Assembly (NCBI RefSeq): GCF_037975245.1
Contig: NC_092578.1
Coordinates: 6,305,001-6,369,000, forward strand
Direction of reading: 5' to 3'
DNA length: 64,000 nucleotides
Origin: Apostichopus japonicus
Lineage: Eukaryota; Echinodermata; Holothuroidea; Aspidochirotida; Stichopodidae
The notes beneath the pieces are model-generated. The model searched no databases. It was not told the DNA's origin and worked only from the letters and a program-made list of their open reading frames with translations. The translations under genes were made by a program, and so were the position numbers. Positions within the stretch are counted from its first letter, which is position 1; each line of letters starts with the position of its first letter. Positions 1-62,045 of the stretch are shown piece after piece.

Positions 1-3000
1 TCATCCAGTTTAATCCCATTTGCAACTCTTACAAACATCCACAATAAATCTGTGAGAAAAAAAAAACTTAAGCTGTTAATCTTTCTAGAATTCCTTTAAA
101 AAACAAAGGTTTATTAACTCTTAGAGACTTTACCTACCTACTAATTAGCAATTTACAGCCATCTATTTTTTTCCCTACAGACTGTTATGTACAAAAATTC
201 AAGGAAACGACGACAAAAAATATCGTGTTGCAATCTCACATGACACACAAAAAAAAACCCGAATGCGTGCTACTAAATCTGTCCAGTCAGGAGGTAAACA
301 TGCCACACCGATCTAACTACTGCAATCTCCAAAAAAAAAGACCCCGAGGGGCCTGGTAGTGAGACGAGTTCAAAAGTCGAGGCCACATAGATCCTTCGAC
401 TAACATTCACTTCACGGTAACCCCCTATAATATATCTACTGAATTAACGTTCCTTTTAGAAATTTACCTTGACCAACATAACATGCAGCATTTTTCCAGA
501 ATAAACCTGTCTCCCCCTAAGCATACCATTTCCTTATCATATAACTTGCTGGCTGTTCTAACCACACAATCTTCGAGTCTCTTTTTTGGCGCCAAAATAG
601 AAGGAGAAAGTCCCCTTTCGTCTCTCTCTCTCTGCAGAACAGAGGCCTTCAAAGTGAGCATGATAGAATAGCAGCTTTCTTCAGACTTCCTTCTACCCCT
701 AAACCTCACATTACATTTTTCTCAATTATAAAAAAAACAAATGAATAAAATGGGAACATGAATGTTTCCATTAAACGTACTAGACAAATTTGCATAAATA
801 ACCTCTTCTTTGAATAAATTAACCAACCGACAATCTCCTCTCTTTCTCTGGATTAGAAGCTTATCTGTGTCAAAGACCTTTCTTTCTCCGGTTGCCAAAC
901 CAAGGCGATATTTACGTCCTAATAGCTGACATAAGTACCATCTGGGGTAGACCATTGTATCCCCTCCCTAAGACTACTTGTGAAATCACAAGTAATAACT
1001 TTCGGAGATAACATCCACAGACATAAGTCATCAATAATTACACCAGCATTTAAATTCAGTTTTGAAAAGAAAAAACACAAAAAAAAAACATTCTGTCCAA
1101 AATTTTCACTCATCTACTGAAAACACCATCTTTTTCTTCACCAACCAGGAAAAACTGTATGATTCTTCCTTCCAAAGACTTTTCTTTCAAACCAGCAAAT
1201 AAACACTTACAACTCAGTTTTTCTCTCCTTCATATCGTTTGCACAGCTCTGTAAAAAACCCGTAATATTATATCTCGGCCATCTATCAAAATAAACACTA
1301 CTTTTTTTCCTTCCACAATCCCCAACCCCCTCCGCTTTTCCCAAAAAAAGGTTGTTGCAATAATCTATCCAAAAACTATGAAAATATACAAGCCTTTATC
1401 GGTCGATTCCAAGCCTTCGCTTCGATTGGTAGTTTTTTTTTTATTGCTAACGGTAGGCAGAATGAGATTTATCTGTGCTGTGCTTCTATTCAGATGCATG
1501 GTAAAAACGAAACAAAGAAACCTCCGAAATTTGACACAACATGACCCCACGCAACAAAACGAAAGGCTTTGATAGGCAGTACTGGCACAATCAATTTCAA
1601 TGATCCCCACTTCTGACACCAACAGTTCGACAATTTATACAAACACCTTTTTGTAATAACTTACGCTCAAAAATCTCTTCTCGCTTGCACATTGTCAGCA
1701 TCTCAATATGATTTCAGCACCATTATGCAAAGTTAATCTGGTTAACCTTTGACACCCAGGCTATCCCAGTAACCCTGACAACAAGTGAACAAGTCCCTAC
1801 TTTAACTTTTGCACCTATCTGTACAACTACAAACTGAATGAAAAAAAAAAAAATTAAAAATTACAGACTTTTCTGAACATAAAAATTTTTTTCCCTACAT
1901 TTAGAAACTACTTTGTTAAAACTTTATTTACACTATGATTGACATGAAATTTTTTTCACATAGAACTGTATTTATTTACTTTTTTATTCTGAAAAGGATA
2001 GACTTTTTCCCAAGAAAGATCCAACACGATGTTTGTTCAAAAACACAGAAATGACATCAAAATCAGTAATGAAGATGAAGCAACATGGCTCTTTCTTTAG
2101 TTATCCATAAAAAAAATCAAACTATTTCCATTTTGATTATGATCTGTCAACTGGAAACAAAAGACAGATCATAAACCTTGATCTAGACAGAGAAATAAAT
2201 AAAAAAAAATCTGCAGCATTTCCCAAAACAAAATATCAATGCCTGATACAAAAATGATTTATCTTTTTATAAATCATGATTGTTTTGCCTTATAAATCAA
2301 GTACAAAATACAAAAACCACAACGAAGCAAGAATGAATGGAAGTGGGAAATGCTGTTCACAAGATACACTAAAAAGTAACTTATTTTTTTTTTATCAGTT
2401 GAGAATTCAAATAACTTGATTGCAATCAATCCTCACAGAACAATGGATAAAAAAACCAATCTAGTCTTGTTTGGTGACGATAAGCATTAAAGCTTTTTAT
2501 GCCCTTTGTTATTTTTAATTTTTTTTTTTTGATTTCTCAAATCTGAATACATCGACATTGTATTGCTTTAAAACACGCCTTAATTTCTCTTTTATTTAAC
2601 ATGAATAAAACTTCTTCATAAACATGATGAAGGAAGGAAGACTCTCCAACAAATATAAATTCTATTTCAAGGAATCATAACAAAAGAAAACAAAAGAAAG
2701 TTTAAGACAAAAAGAAATTTTAAAATAAAAGGATAACAATAAAGATACGACATCTTAATAATAATAAAAAGGAGCAAAAACAGACGCACACAGAGAGAGT
2801 TCGAAGAGCACATCTTTTGCGGCCGTTGCTACGGTAACTGAGAAAGTGTGTGTCCAAGTGAGTAGTAGTATTGTGCAAACATTATTTTGCTTTTTTGAAA
2901 GAAGGCAAAAAGTTTAACAAAGATAAAAGGAAGCAAACCAAAGCAGAACACTGTTTCCCTTATGAATAGTTCTATTTTGTTAGGTTTTTCCTGCATCCTT

Positions 3001-5241
3001 CAGCCTAAATAGTGTTTATTGTTTTCAAGGCAACAGAGTGGTTCTAAGTAAAGCACAACTTTTTCAAAGACATTTCTTTTTTGTGCAGGGAAGAAATTTA
3101 TCATATTTGTCTTTTTTATACAATTAATCCTTAAAAATTGTCTGTACACCAGTTCTACGTTTGTATCAAAAATAAATTATTATCCAAACCTACAAAAACA
3201 AGTCGTCTACATCTTCTACTCCACCCACCCTCCCAAAAAAAAAAAAAAAAAAAAAAGATATGAGGTTTCCTGAAGCTTAGAATTAATTAACCAGTTGTTT
3301 TCATTCATGAGTTGTCAAAAAGAACATTTTTTTTTCGTCTTTATTCAAATAATAAAGGTGTCGTTGTCTTCTTTCTTTTTGGTGCAAAAATGTAAAAGGG
3401 CAGCAACAACCAATATTTTTGAAAAAGAGAAAACAAAAAACTTAATATTAAAAGAACAAAAACAATAAGAAAAAGATAAAAGCCCCACCCCTCCCTCCCC
3501 CCCCCCCCCAACAAAAAATATGCAAAGAAGAAAACAAGCACAGACTTTTTCTATCAACAGCACTTTTGAGGTATCAAATGTCTCAGAAGAATGACCAACA
3601 ATGGTAAAAAAAAAGTAAGGAAAAGAGGAAAGAAAATCACCAAAAACAACAATCCCAAAATGTGACAAAAAAAAAGCCACCAGAAAGTGTGGAAAAGAAT
3701 TTCTATATACAACAGAATGTTTCATCATGAAAGAATTGACCTACTAACCCCCCCCCCCCCTTCCACCCACGCCAAAAAAAGGTTAAAATTACTGTAATAA
3801 TCATGACAATACTTTGAGCAAGTTAAAGCAAAGTGACAATTTGCTTTAGGATAATCTCGTAAAGATGATAGGATCATCAAAACTCTCTCTAATCCCTCTA
3901 ATCTCATCAAGTTTGTTAAAAACATTGCGACAAAATTTTGCTTTAATTTTTTTTTACAGTCACTTTGTCCTTTGTTCTTCAACATCATCATCGGTGGGAG
4001 CTGTTCAAAACTTCATTATTTGTCTGAGTAACAACTTCTCATGTCGATCTTGCCATTTTTTTAAAAAGATTAAAAAAAAGAAGGCAGTTTGAAAAAAGAA
4101 AATAATCAAATCAAATCAAACAACTGCAGAAGAAAATAAAAGAAGAAAAAAGAAAGAAAGGAAGAAAGAATTTACACATTTTTTGTTACTAAACTTACTG
4201 TATGGAAAAAAGAAAATATTTTTGTAGATAAACAGATTCCTGAAAGTATTTCTTTACTGCTTGTTTCACCATCCCATCCCAAAATTTTCAAAAGAATCCA
4301 GGGTTTATTGGTTGAGGGGGACACATTTTATAGTCAGTATATATTGGCAGTCTCTTAGCAAGAGGAAGGGTAAGGGGTTTGCGGCACCAATTTCTTTTCA
4401 AAGGAATGAAACTGTCTTATGGTTGCATCTGTTTGATATTTTATCTTCTTTTGTTTTGGCTAACTACTACACAAATGCTTCCACCATCCAAATGCATCAT
4501 TAAAACTACAAAGGCTCAGACTTTCTTTTGAACATCAAACAGGCCACAAAGTTTCACACATTTCACGACTTGGCTGGAAAACAAACAATTTTCACTTTTT
4601 TTTTTTGGTTCCATTTTCTTTATCTCTCTTCTCTTTTTTTCTTTTTTTTGTCGTTTTTCATTTGCATCTTTTTTTTTTTCTCTCGTAAAAAATTTAATAA
4701 CTTCTTAAGATCCTAACTTTATTTACAATAATAATAAGATGAATAAAATTTTTCTGATTTTTAATCTTCAATACTAATTCTATTACTTAATACTCTTTTT
4801 ATCCCCTCTCAATTCTCATGCTTTCAACATTTCAATTTACTCTCATCTGACCTGTTTTGTTTTTTTTTCCTTTTCTCTCTTACTAATTCTTTCTTTTCTT
4901 TCCATCCCTTCCTGATAATCAAACATGGAATTTCAAAGTTCGCACAAAAGTTCTCTCCGAAATATGTCTGCCCTTTAGACTAGACATGAACAATTCCTAA
5001 TCCTTGCTTTGAATCCATGAATATGCATAAATTTAAAAAGGTCAACGCTCTTCTCTGGCATCAAGGCTCATGTTGCTACAGTGTGGAGAAGTTTGGGCCA
5101 ATGGCATCATCTCAACGGTAGCATTTTATTGCAACATATTTTTCTTAGAATGCCTCGGCTTGGTTTTTTGGGTGGCAGGTTTTCTCCTGGGGTGCTGTAA
5201 CCTCACTCTGATGGCAGCTGCTGAAGGAGTGGCAAGTGCCA
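1..5241 (-). other. Probable RBMS 3' UTR followed by downstream flank
   Basis: AT-rich sequence with many A and T runs and no coding potential follows the stop codon. AATAAA hexamers on the minus strand include 5130-5125, about 115 nt after the stop, and others near 4718-4723 and 3340-3345. Either a short 3' UTR or a multi-kilobase one is possible; vertebrate RBMS genes have long 3' UTRs. Pumilio-type UGUANAUA matches on the sense strand occur at 193-186, 1932-1925 and 4727-4720, but in AT-rich DNA these may be chance. The true cleavage site cannot be read from the sequence. Confidence 0.4.
5125..5130 (-). terminator. Candidate proximal poly(A) signal AATAAA
   Basis: AATAAA reads on the minus strand 112-117 nt downstream of the RBMS stop codon. 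It is the first canonical hexamer after the stop. No strong GU-rich downstream element is obvious, so use is uncertain. Confidence 0.3.
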
Positions 5242-52990
<47,749 letters not shown>

Positions 52991-54060
52991 TATAGTCAAT
53001 GTAAACTCCACTCGTAGTCAACTTGCACTTCTCTTATACTTTTATTACAGTCCAAGTTAAAAATATCAAGAGAGAAAAAAAATCACCACTGCTGCTATAC
53101 AATCCTGGAAATACTACGCATAGGCACAACAACAACAGGCATTTAACCAACCAACCAACAGGATGACTACCGGCCAGCAGATCTCGGAGTAAAATATTCC
53201 GAAGGTGAATGATGCGAGAACCACTGTAGGATCAAAGGGTTGTATTTCAGGCAATCTGCTGCTTTGCCCAGAGGGGGGCTTTGCTTTTTCAGTTTTTTTC
53301 TTTACCGTGATGGTATTGTAAGCTCTCGAGGGATTAAAACAGCACTCCTCCAAGACCGGGTTTAGAACGGGAGGAAGAAAAAAAAAGGTAAATAGGGGGG
53401 GAAAAAAAAAAACTTTAATCAGCACTCAGAATAACACAAAACACTCAAAAGGACTTGGAGAAGCTCAAATATATAGCCGAGGGTTTTATCAACAATAGTC
53501 CAAATCCCGAAGGTTGAATAAGACCGGAGATTGAATGCCCAACTACTTAGCAGGAGGACAAACTGTGTGTAATATGCAGGAGCGATAGCTTTAACTGTTT
53601 GCTGGGTGGAATTTAGAGAGATCCGACCAGGCCAGTAGTAAACAGTTATCTCTGTGTCAGGTAAAATCTCCTACTGAACCAATTCTTGTTCTACCAAATT
53701 CTTTGGGAGTAAACCGACTCTCTCTCTCTCTCTCACTATGGAATATTGTTTCCAACGGGAACTGAGCAGCCCACTGTCCACGATAGTCACTACAGAGTAC
53801 AATCAATGTCGCAACTCTATTGCATAGTGGATTTGTCCAATAAGCCCACAAAATGGAATAGTGGAATATCACTTGATAAACACTGTGAGCACATCCTGCA
53901 CACGGTATATGCATAAAAGTACATCATGTGTGTGCATGCAGACACATGTACATACACACAGTAACAGCCTCTACAGAGCTGCTGGGGTTCATAATAGATC
54001 CTGATTGGCCGAAGCTAGAATCGTAACAGCCAATCACGAGTAGTCTTGGAAAGTTATGAG
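52991..54060 (-). promoter_or_regulatory. Candidate 5' leader and promoter region of RBMS
   Basis: Nothing here fixes a transcription start, but several elements are compatible with a promoter on the minus strand. A TATA-like CTATATATTT lies at 53477-53468. A (TC)n/(GA)n tract lies at about 53719-53737. Two CCAAT boxes in opposite orientations lie near 54002-54008 and 54029-54034. Starting about 30 bases after the TATA-like site would give a leader of roughly 440 nt before the ATG at 52990. Promoters further upstream, beyond the window, are equally possible for a long developmental gene. Confidence 0.25.
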
Positions 54061-55533
54061 TTACAGAACAGGTGATCAAAAAAATTCTTGATGGGACACC
54101 CAGGAGGGGAATGTACAATTGGATTTTGGTCAGTTCTTGGGATCCAGGGTAGTAGCTAAGGGGGTAGTAGGTATATATCTTTACTGGGTCGTTAAAAAAA
54201 GGAAATTCTGACACAGGCAGTGGGGGATGGGGATTATAAAGGAATGGCACTCCAAATGGTAAAACTCTAAGGAATTTTACAAGCTATAATATCTGTAGCT
54301 TGGTATCATTATTGTAAAATTCCTTAAAAATATTACAGAGCAGTTTAATATTATTACAGCCTTTTTGTATTGGTTTTGAAAACATTTTTAATGTCTCTAC
54401 AATGCACATAATGTTCATTAGTTACTTCATTCAAAATTCTTGTCAAGTCAGTCTAAGAATGTTATGATATTTCGCTTAATTGCCTCATACTGAATGATAC
54501 TACAAAAACATTACATGACTCATAAGTAAAAAAAATTAATGATGCAAAAAAAGTTGCCTAAAAATGTCTTTTGTAATAAAGCTGTGTGTTGAAAAATGAT
54601 CAACTCAAGTTTTTTTTCTTCAAAATTTAAAAACATCACACATCGATACATTACAGTCATATTTTACAGAACAATTCAACTCATTTCGGCCATAAGTGTC
54701 AAACACGAAATAGTGAACTAGAAACAACAAAACTCAGTTAATAGTTATCTTGTCCCGATGATCTGTACCTATTTATAGGTATAGCTACCTACCTAGCTGT
54801 TTTGAAAATCCTACCTGGCTGTTTGAAAATCATATTCTGTTCATTCAAGCTATTGCTGATTATGACTTTTTTGATATATATTGAATTTTTAGCATTTCAG
54901 AACTTGAATTTATAACTTTGTCAGGAGAGAACATTTTCACATTTGATTAGCCATTCCCCCACCCCCCTCCCCTTCCCACTCCCCCTCCCCTTCCCACTCC
55001 CACTCCCCTTCCATTTTTGCATGTCCTTAAAATTAGTGGGCCTGTCGTCATGTCCTTACAATCAATCATTCTCAGAAGTTCCATATATACTGTAGTCTGT
55101 TTGTCCGTACAGAAAAGCTGGCCGGAATTTGTTTTTATTGCAGTGGTATATAAGCCTGCTTGAGAAGCTTTATAAACAATGATACGAGATTGGGGGCACA
55201 GTTTTATAGGCTTTATGCAAACAAAACTGTCCTATCTGCATACAGACATCACTTACTATACAAACTTAACTGTATAGCAACACGGTGACTCAAGAAACCA
55301 CAACTATTTCACTTCGATCTGAAATCACAAAGTCCATCTGGCATAAAATTTGGCTCTTTTTTGTAAAGCACCAGGAATGTCACAATTTGGCAGATAGGTA
55401 TTGAAAATGAAATTACATTTGTTGGGTACAACATATTTTCTGTATTAGTTTTAACAAGTTATTATGATATGCCAGCATATACTTAGGAGCACCAAGAATG
55501 GTTTCTAAACAAAATAAAACAATCATTTTATAC

Positions 55534-55829
55534 CGGTGCTGTGGTGGAGTGGATAAAGGCGGTGGTTTTTGAAGCAATGAGGAGGCTTAGCAATCGGGAG
55601 GTTCCGGGTTCGATACCCAGCCAGGGTCATAGTGAAGGTGGGTTTTCATCCAAGAGGAATCTACAGTTTTCCCATCTGTAATGACTGTCTTACTTGAAGA
55701 GATTCCAAATTTGAGTTAAAATGTTGAATTGGAAGCAACCCGACGAGTAAGTTGTAATCCGTTAGCCCTTGCGGATTTCTCCCACATTTAAGCGTCATAA
55801 AACAAAACTGCTGTTTATTATTATTATTA
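55534..55829 (+). mobile_element. tRNA-derived SINE, family B
   Basis: A class II tRNA-like head (long variable arm) carries an A-box TGGTGGAGTGGATAAAGG and a canonical B-box GGTTCGATACC at 55607-55617. About 200 bp of body follow and end in (TTA)n at about 55817-55830. Body, tail and unpaired termini indicate a SINE rather than a functional Leu/Ser-type tRNA gene. Confidence 0.75.
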
Positions 55830-58800
55830 TAATAAGGGTATTTGGAAACCATGTAAATATTACATAGGATGGTCAAGGGACACACGCTATGTTGCAAACC
55901 AGTATGTGCACAGAATAATTTATCTGGTATTGCATAGCTAAATGCTATGTAAAATGGTCACCTTGCTACAAAAGTACAAAGATGTATATAAGCATTCTGA
56001 CACACTTAAAGGTCTACTGACACCTATGTACAACATCATCCTTATCACTCTAACAGGCATTAGAAATCATGAAAATAGCTGCAACATCAAAATCCATCAA
56101 AGATCGACCATTCTTTAGCTCTTTTCTTTATATTCTAGTTTTATGTATTAACAAACATTAGCTAAATTATGCACATTGATGGTGAAAGGGGAGTGTCACT
56201 GCCTCATTTTCTGTTATATGTAATCTCTCTGTATTGACAACCTTTGTATGAAGGACAAGTCTGACTCCCAGGATTGTGGATATTTTAAAATTTTATTGTC
56301 TTCTTTGAATCTCACCGCATTATTCATCACATTATTCAAATGATATATGTGGGGCTTTTATAATTAGAGGTTAACCTATTAAGGCCTAAAATAAGAACTT
56401 TTGATGAGCACAACACTCCATATCATAATCTGCACATATTTAATGAGTTTCCCAGATTCATTCAAGACTTCAAATGGTATATCTCGGAAACGAAAAGAGC
56501 TTTCGAAAAATGTGGAAATGATTATTTCACACACAACAAATGACACTGAAATATGGGGCAAATTGGCTAGGTGTCCGTAGTACTTTTAAAGCATATTATT
56601 TTCAGCATTCTATGAAAACCTTAAAATGCTACACAAAATATGAACACTCAAAATATGAACACAAAATATGAACACACAAAATATGAACACTTTTTCCTTG
56701 CTATGCAATTATTAAGAACAAATCATAGCTTTATTTCTAGGTTTGATAGTAATTCCCTCCTGGGTCAATCAGGAACCATGAATTCATTTGGGATTGATTG
56801 CAGCAATCTAGAAAATTTGTCAGAGCCTAATGAATATCATCCCGTTCATTAACCTCCGACTAGTAAATTTTAGTCATAGGATGAACTTTCAGACCCTAAT
56901 ACAAGCAGTTGTGGGGGAAAATGTTTGTTGTTTTTTTTTTGGTTATTTTTTTCTTTCATTTTGCCAGTGTTGCCTAACACAATAAACCAATGTAATATTA
57001 GACATCACGTAGACATCATGCTGTAATTAGAAGGCAATTTTCAACACTCAAATTACTGAAAACCCTGCATGCATTAAGCTATAATACTGTACACAGCAAA
57101 GATTGCAACATGGGGTGGTTTTTCTTTTTTTTTTCTTTATTAGGATCTAACAATGCGCAATACACAACAGAAAAAAAAAGGCTTGGTTCCAAAGAATTGC
57201 TGGTGGGTATACAATGCTAGCTTGAGTGAATACCTCGATAAATACCTCTTAGGTCAGACTGTTCTATTCCAAACCCTAAACAAACTAAAGGAGAAAGAGA
57301 GAGACTCTGAGAATGGCAGTCTATAGCCTAAAAAAAGAAATCAAAATCACTCCTATAGATGTCATACTAAAACCGGGATTCGGTAAACACTGTGATTACA
57401 GGACCGTGACGAACAAACAACTCCGCACGTGTTTACAGCTTAGAAGTCTCTTAAATTAGTATGAACAACTTACTGTATGTCCTTTTAAAGAGGGAAAAAA
57501 AAGGAATATTTTTTAAATACAAAAAATGATCAATTATGACCAATAATTTGATTTATACTTTTATACCAAATTCCACTACTTATCACTTATTCACTATACC
57601 GGTAGGTTTTACTTTTCTCCCAGCTAGCCGCTTCAGCCCAGATTCTTACATGCAAATTAGTAGGCTAGGCTATCTAAACCTTCCCTGTAAAAGAGTAGTA
57701 GGACAGCTATCTATAGGTTTATCTATATTTGATAAAGAGTCCATAGTAATATGTATTATGCAACAAAAATTTAATGTAACGTATTAAAGGGCTTCTGATG
57801 ATAAGAAGTTTCTTTCAGTAGTGCTCACTAGACACTTTTGGGGGTTACATGATGTAGGTATTTCATATCTAGCACCAGAGGGAGGGGTTGATGGGGGGGG
57901 GGTCGAGGGGGGGAACTCCCCGAACATTTGTTACACCAAACGATTTTGGAGAAGCCAATGCGGCAAAGTCACATTTCACAATCTCATGATTGGAAGGATT
58001 GATTTCTGTAAGGCACAACCGTAATGCGAAAATCACTGGACTCACAACTTAACATTTGCCCTTAGAGGTCGTCAGTATAGGCCCCAAAATTATAGCACGC
58101 TATAATTTGCTAGAAGTGTTCAAAAAGTATTTTTTCTGGAGGTCTATAACTCTCCAAATTGTTCTCAGAGATTTTTAAGGAACACACACAAGATGACTGA
58201 ATGTCCCAGTGAGGAAAACTTCCTCAAAGGATGTAAAAAAAAACAGTTTAAGAATATTGACCAAAGGTGACCATATTTGAATATCTAGCAGATCCAATAC
58301 AGCATACCTTTAAAGTTCATAGCCACATGAAAGAGACTGCCAACAAATGCTGAGACAGATCTCTACTGTTCCAACAAATCAATTGATGGGAGTATAAATC
58401 CAGGCAAAAACAGTATCTGTGTGTTAAAGTAACATTAACCATACGTCTTGCAATGCTGGTATTAAAGACGATATGATCTAGAAGTGAGTAGTGAATAATT
58501 GTCAATTTTTTTTCGTCTCGAGGTTCTTAATTGGATTTTTTGTGTTATTAATAATTATGTGAGAGACAGCTGCAAGGGACATTTTGAACTAAATGAATTA
58601 ATAAATAATTGCTATTCAAAAATGCATCTTTGCAACCTGGCAAAGTGCAACCACCTACTTAGCTAGTTTACAGTGAAGTTTATTGCCATTGTGATTCTAA
58701 TGACACACATGTGATGAATTTGGACAGAATTGATCCCGGTAACGAATAATAATAATAATGTGCATCAAAATAGGGTCTCTTTCATTTTCTATTCCCGCAC

Positions 58801-60267
58801 CAACAATGTAAAATCTTACATAATTTCCACAAACGGTCTACATTGGGAAATTTAACGAGGGAGTCAGTCCATAGGTTATATATACACATAACTTGTTGCC
58901 ATTGCATGCCCGTAACACAGAACGGGTTAAAGAGAGTTTTGATCATGTGACAATATACTCTTAGTCCAAAGATCGAGTGCTGACCGTCGTTTAAACCGAG
59001 TAGATCATTGCTGTGTCTTTTTGTTGTTGTCAAAAATGTACTTTCGAGTCAAGTCTAGAGTAAACGCTATTCTGAGCCGATTACACTCGTATCTAGTTAC
59101 ATCTTCAACCGTGCTCTTTTGTCAGTGTTCGTGCCATCAAGTGATGATGACAAGATGGAATAACTTCAAAGGATTGCAAAAAAATATGGAAATTAAAAAA
59201 CTGTAAATTGAGAATGCTGGCAACTATTAGGACTGCTATAAGTCTTCAGTGTGATCACTATAAGCACCGACTGAGCATTGCAGACTTAATATGGGATAAA
59301 CGACAAAATGAAAAGAATTCGGAAACAAAATGATTTAATTGCTCCTCGCTTACCTGTCTCTCCTCACAACCTTAGCACCCCAGTCTACTGTGCCTAGCAT
59401 GTCCTGGTAACCTTTTAACACCATGAGCCCTCTATGACCGCCTCCCCCCGGTCATTGCCTTCCCCCTTCTCATTCTACCATTCTAAGTGCCTGCACGCAT
59501 TTTTGTCAATCGGAAAATTTCCTTCGCATTTCGTCCTAAGGTAGCTGAGGATTCAGGAGTTTTTTTTCCATCAAATTTCTATATATCTTAGACGTCCTAT
59601 CCAGCCTTGTGTAGGGTATAGGAAATAGGGTATAGGGAATACTCTGTTAGTAGTCATAGTGGAAAAGACTACACAACACATACAAGCACCAGCATCATGG
59701 AGATGACTGAATACCATCTCTTCAATCAGAAGGTCAGGGAGATGGTGAATATATTATTTTTCGTCTGACCAGTTGGCAAATGGGATGATTTTCTAAAATC
59801 TGGCTATCTGATTGAAAGTGAGGATCTTGGGCGGCATTTAAGGGACAATAAAGGGAATGTGGAAATTATAAAATTGGATGACGCACACTTCTCTGGGACT
59901 TCCACTTCAAGCATCTTCAATAAGCCAGCTCAGGACAAAGAATTCAAACCAATTTCAAATTCTAACACAGAGCGATCTCTCTACGAGATTTGCGTATGTT
60001 TGTATAACCGTTGATTGAAATTTTACCGAATATCTCTTCAGGAGAATTTTCCAAGTAGGCCATGAGGATGCTATATACTCATTTGTATCTGAAAAGGGGA
60101 GTTTTCCCTCTAAGGTTAATTGTATAAATACAGCCAAACCTAGATGCCATCCCAGAAGCAAACACCAGAAAGGAATGCCGTGCCTTTTGTTTTACCCATG
60201 CATAACACAATAGGGAAACAGTTTATGTACAGTAAAATAACACATGATAGACGAGTGAAATTTACAC

Positions 60268-60322
60268 ACATGTGGGCTACATGTGGGCTATATGTGGGCT
60301 ACATGTAGGCTACATGTGGGCT
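60268..60322. repeat. 11-bp minisatellite ACATGTGGGCT, five copies
   Basis: Five units of ACATGTGGGCT occur in a row, with single substitutions (TATGTGGGCT, ACATGTAGGCT). Confidence 0.9.
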
Positions 60323-61910
60323 TAGACATATGAGGTCCATACTGAGTTTGAACTGAGTTTGAACTAAATGAGCTTAAAGGGGATAGCTTGAAAATACCAA
60401 GGTAATGTCCTATTCACTTGATAATTGCTGACATTATAAGGGATTTTTTCACTATCGTGAAAACAATACGCAGGTAGTGCACCTTATATATATAATCTAT
60501 ATCCTCTTCATATCATTATGATCATAACAAATTAATGCTTGTGTAATTTTCAAAAATTTCTTTTTTTCTTGTTTTTTTCTGTCAAATATTTAAGCTGTGG
60601 TCAAATTGAACCACTCACGTGTCTCGTAGCGGATAAATCATCCCAACTAGAGTTGTACTAGATTAAGAATGCACTGGACAGGTTCAAAAGTGGGTGACCA
60701 GTTTTAGTCTCTGTCTAGCACATTAACAGTCAACACTGAAAAACGCTTTAAGTGTTGTCGTTCCCAGGGTGGAGATGGCTTATCATTAATGGGATCGTAT
60801 TTTTTGGCCTGTTACAGCGACTGTCTGGTAGAGAATCTTTGGAGGATCAAGTTCTGTCATGTTATCATTCCATTCTTTCTATTTGCCACGTGGGGTAGCA
60901 ATTTTATCAAGAAAATACCCCCCTAAATCATCCAACCTGTGTGAATTTGGTGGAACCATAAACTTTATACTCTTTATTATAAGTATGTAGCATTTTATTT
61001 CATGCTGTATTTAATATCACATTCTTGACTCTTGAGCCCTCCTCCCCTCTTCCCCCCCCCCCCCCCCAGCCATGTTACTCTATAAAGGCCAGATTTAAAG
61101 GGACAGACACAATCTTTGACATGAACCTGTGGCTTCAGGTTTAGACATAACACCAGTGTTTTTTTTTCCTTCAATATTTTCATCCAAAGTCCTCTACTAC
61201 CATACGAGACGATACACCATTGTATGACTTACACGCCACATGCATTGGTATTGCTTAAAAGGCCATCGATCAATCGATCCAAGGGCAAGCAGAATATTTT
61301 AGCTAGGGTAAACCTTTTTCATTTGTAATTGAGGCATATTTGGGGACAACGACTGACGACTTTTTAATACTTCACGACAAAATGCTGCACGACAAAATTT
61401 TACAATGGGTATTAAGACAACGTTGATTTGTCTTTCTGAGATACTTGGGGAAAATGACAACTATTTAAAAATTCACGACAAATATGTTGTCAGAATTTTA
61501 ACCCTTAAATACCCAATACATGGTCAAGCCAGGTAATGGCAGTGAAACCTTGAAAGAGGGATACAAAACAATTCTTATCACTATTGTGAATCTATGACAT
61601 ATCACAGGTTTGCTTCAAGTTGACTTTTTTCATGTAAAAGTTGTTTTATCTAAAAAGCATAGCAATTGTATTGCAATTAAGGAAATTCTGGAAATACAGG
61701 AAATTCAGGAATGTACATTGTAAGAACGCATGTTACTGGCATGTATGTTCCCTGCTGACAAAAATAAAATTTATCTGTGAATTATTCTTTTGATGTTTGG
61801 TCTCCACTTAAAGTTTGGTGACTAATATGAGAGAGCAGCTAATAAGTGACTCCAGCCTACAAGTTTTTTTTCACTAGCATTAACCTTCCACATTCCCCCC
61901 TCCTATAAAT

Positions 61911-62045
61911 GAAATGTTTGGCATAAAGGGATGTTGGGCACAAAGGGATGTTGGGCACAAAGGGATGTTGGGCACAAAGGGATGTTGGGCACAAAGGGAT
62001 GTTGGACACAAAGGGATGTTGGGCACAAAGGGATGTTGGGCAAGG
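61911..62045. repeat. 17-bp minisatellite GGGATGTTGGGCACAAA, about seven copies
   Basis: Units start at 61928, 61945, 61962, 61979, 61996, 62013 and 62030. They are nearly identical, with one G-to-A variant at 61996 and degenerate edges. Reverse-strand Pro/Cys-rich open frames through it are artefacts of the repeat. Confidence 0.95.

Noticed and set aside
3345-3728. 127-codon minus-strand Phe-rich frame
   Set aside because: It is composed of A/T and C homopolymer runs in the putative 3' UTR and has no domain.
186-4727. Three Pumilio-type UGUANAUA matches in the candidate 3' UTR
   Set aside because: In AT-rich sequence of this length one or two are expected by chance, and the 3' UTR extent is unknown.
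55534-55628. Possible functional Leu/Ser-type tRNA gene
   Set aside because: Good A and B boxes, but the termini do not form an acceptor stem and a SINE body and (TTA)n tail follow.
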